From: Monosporascus cannonballus
Lineage: Eukaryota; Ascomycota; Sordariomycetes; Xylariales
Assembly (NCBI GenBank): GCA_004154925.1
Contig: QJNS01000007.1
Coordinates: 248,001 to 312,000, forward strand
DNA length: 64,000 bases
Direction: 5' to 3'
Made by a program: the position numbers and the translations under genes. The notes beneath the pieces are model-generated. The model ran no database searches, was not told where the DNA came from, and saw only the letters and a program-made list of their open reading frames with translations. This document shows, in pieces, positions 61,761 through 64,000 of the stretch; the first letter of the stretch is position 1, and the number at the start of each line of letters is the position of its first letter.

Positions 61761-64000
61761 TAATGCATAATAATTAATAATTTAAAAAACGTATATAATT
61801 TTATTTATACATTTATATTAACTGGAAAATTGATTTAAATATTAAGTATTTTCTGAACGTAATTTAATTTAAGGTTTAAATAATATATAATTATTATCGT
61901 TTTAGTTTATATAAATATTTTTAAAATATGTATTTCGTAACAAGGCTTTATAAATTAAGAAAACCGTATTTAATTTAAAAACATTACCGTTATTATAGTA
62001 AAAAAACATTACTAAAATATTAAAACATAGAAATTTAATTGTATTCTTTAAAAACCTTAATTTTTTTTTCATTAAATATATTTTCATAACAATAATATTA
62101 TTATAATATTTAACAAAAAAGTACTAATTCCGTAATTCAATATTTTAATCACTTAAGAAATAATTTATGTTTTTAAAAATTAAATTTCGTAAAATACTTT
62201 TTCAATATCGAAATAATTAAAATACCGTATTAAATAAAACTTTTAAATATTTTAATATAATTTTATAACTAAATTAATCAGATTTCTTAACAGCACTTAC
62301 ATAAATTTCCAGATAAATAGATAATTATCGTTTAATTACGATTTAACCTTTATTTAATTTATTCGAATAGAATTAATAAATATTAAAAACATTAATGTTA
62401 TACGTAAGAGTTACTATCATTTTGATATACATTTTGCAGTATTCTAATTAATAAGATTTAATTTATATCTTAATATTACGCATTACGAAACTGGAAATCA
62501 AATTATAATATATTTAGATAATACTAAATTATATATTTGAAAATTCGATAGCGAAAACAAATTAAATGTATAAACAAATGTATCTTTTGTAAATAATATT
62601 ATAGACTAAAACATTCTAAAAATATATATAAAATTTTATTCGAAAAAGTAATTACAGAGTAAATAAATAAATTAACTATAATAATTATCTTCAAAATCGA
62701 AACGAAATTATTATTTTTTCCATAAACCGTTAAACGTTTTTTTAATTTTGCGATTAACTATAGAGTTAAATATTGATTTAAACCTAGAATTATTAAATTT
62801 ATAATATAATACTTTATATATTATACTGCTTATTAACATAAATATAGATTATAATAACCAAATTACGATATACCGATATATATAACTATTAATTACGAAA
62901 CATAACGAAAGGTTTTCAATTAAAATAAATTAAGGGAAATCATAATACGAAAAACCTTTAAATAATTTAAAAATTAAATTTATTAAATAGCATAAAAGTT
63001 TTCGAATTATGGAAAAGCTTTTTATAAATGATCTTTTCAAAAGTAATTATTTAAAAAAGATAAAATAAATAATTACCATTTTTAGAAATAATAAAAAATA
63101 ACGATTAACGCTTTAAATACTGTATGGCGTTAAGGAGATATATTAATTAGCCAGATATATTATAGCATTCCAAATACGAAAAAGTTACATTCTAACCGGA
63201 ACATATATTTATCGTCACCTTATTGTAATTAGGACTCTATTTTGGAAGTTGTAGCTGTGCCTGCGGCGTAGCTATGGCTAGGATTTCCAAAAATCAATAA
63301 CTTTAGATATATTAATAAGGCAAACTTATAAAGGCATTCTGAAAAATAACAGACCTTTAAAATACGATCTAATAATAAGTTAAAGATTTTTGACTTTGTT
63401 TTAAGTAACTTTATCTAAATTCTAAAAAAAAAGCTTTTTTAAAAACTTATAAATAAAATAAGATAATATTATATATAATATTAAGGTTTTTAAATTATAT
63501 ATTTAACATATTAATCGAGATTAACTTGGCAAAAATATTAGAAAAGTAATTTAATATTCTCGTTTCAAATAAACGTTTTATTCGAAACGTCTTTATAACT
63601 ATAACGTAATTATCGTACTCTGTACGGCCAAAATATAATTAAACGGATTTGTTCTATATTAACTTTAAAAAATTATAAAAACAATATTTCGATCGGTGAT
63701 TATTACATCATAATTATAAAAGTGTTTCGAACTTAATTAATTTTAATTTTTTTGGAGCTGCGATATAATAACTATAATTCGTAGGGCCGAAAAATTAATA
63801 TACGGATTTTCCCCATATAAAATATACTAGAGAAGCTCAATGTATAATAATGAGACCGGTAATTATGCTGTTGCAGCTATAAGGGCGTTGCGGTCGCCCA
63901 TTTTCCAAACTTTAATTTAGCAATATTAGCTCTAATTCTTATACGTATATTATTTTATTTCCGACTCATATATAAAGCTGTAGATTTGTAGAACTTAATT
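61761..64000. other. AT-rich DNA, no gene recognised
   Basis: About 2.2 kb outside the nests. It contains the second copy of the 62-bp repeat (63150-63211) and two short islands that kept G and C (about 63236-63292 and 63835-63900). The 61-codon minus-strand frame at 61902-62087 is Lys/Phe/Ile/Asn-rich as expected by chance. No LTR or transposon protein could be identified. Confidence 0.6.
63150..63211 (+). repeat. Dispersed 62-bp repeat, copy 2
   Basis: GCCAGATATATTATAGCATT... with AATACGAAAAAGT; similar to 24850-24912. It is followed at about 63236-63292 by an island that retains GC. Confidence 0.55.

Noticed and set aside
1..64000. Mitochondrial DNA as explanation for the AT content
   Set aside because: No mitochondrial genes, tRNAs or rRNAs; nested LTR elements with TSDs and RIP signatures are nuclear.

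Overview
The window is a very AT-rich, gene-free block of a filamentous ascomycete genome. Essentially all recognisable content is decayed Ty3/Gypsy retrotransposons carrying the marks of repeat-induced point mutation (RIP). CAA/CAG codons have become TAA/TAG, TGG has become TGA/TAA, and TG/CA has been lost in favour of TA, while much of the remaining G and C sits in CpG. I see no intact host gene, tRNA, rRNA or CRISPR. The species cannot be named from the sequence.

Layout (elements labelled T1-T9 by me; boundaries come from TG..CA long terminal repeats (LTRs) and 5-bp target-site duplications (TSDs)). Left nest, 1-24849: the oldest element T1 (-) runs off the left edge. T2 (+, 2561-22851) is inserted in it, T3 (-, 6967-20266) is inserted in T2, and T4 (+, 13838-20237) is inserted in the 5' LTR of T3. 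24850-27520 is unassigned AT-rich DNA. Middle nest, 27521-48520: T5 (-) contains T6 (-, 28322-35129), T7 (-, 39723-46809) and a 124-bp insert that escaped RIP (37827-37950). T7 itself holds a 120-bp solo-LTR-like insert that escaped RIP (44895-45014). 48521-49544 is unassigned. Right nest, 49545-61760: T8 (+) contains T9 (-, 54518-60120), a Gypsy chromovirus of a different lineage. 61761-64000 is unassigned.

T1-T8 are relatives of about 6.4-7.1 kb with the order LTR, gag (zinc knuckle), protease, reverse transcriptase, RNase H, integrase, chromodomain, then an antisense ORF, polypurine tract and LTR. The antisense ORF is the most interesting content. Its frame of about 190-205 codons is converging on pol and is present in all seven copies where that region is visible. 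It encodes a two-part cysteine cluster spaced CX2CX6CX8CX2CX6C, then a charged, probably coiled-coil segment and a conserved C-terminal INW...GENS-like motif. In T3 and T8 the frame has no net indel and is broken only by RIP-type stop codons.

The LTRs are modular. From a conserved TATA-like box to the 3' end (R-U5) they are alike, but three unrelated U3 blocks occur: alpha in T2/T5/T7, beta in T1/T4/T6/T8, gamma in T3. Each goes with its own version of the antisense protein. Beta U3 contains a 35-bp hairpin repeat whose copy number differs by one between the two LTRs of a single element in T4, T6 and T8. T8 also has a gag N-terminal half unlike that of its relatives.
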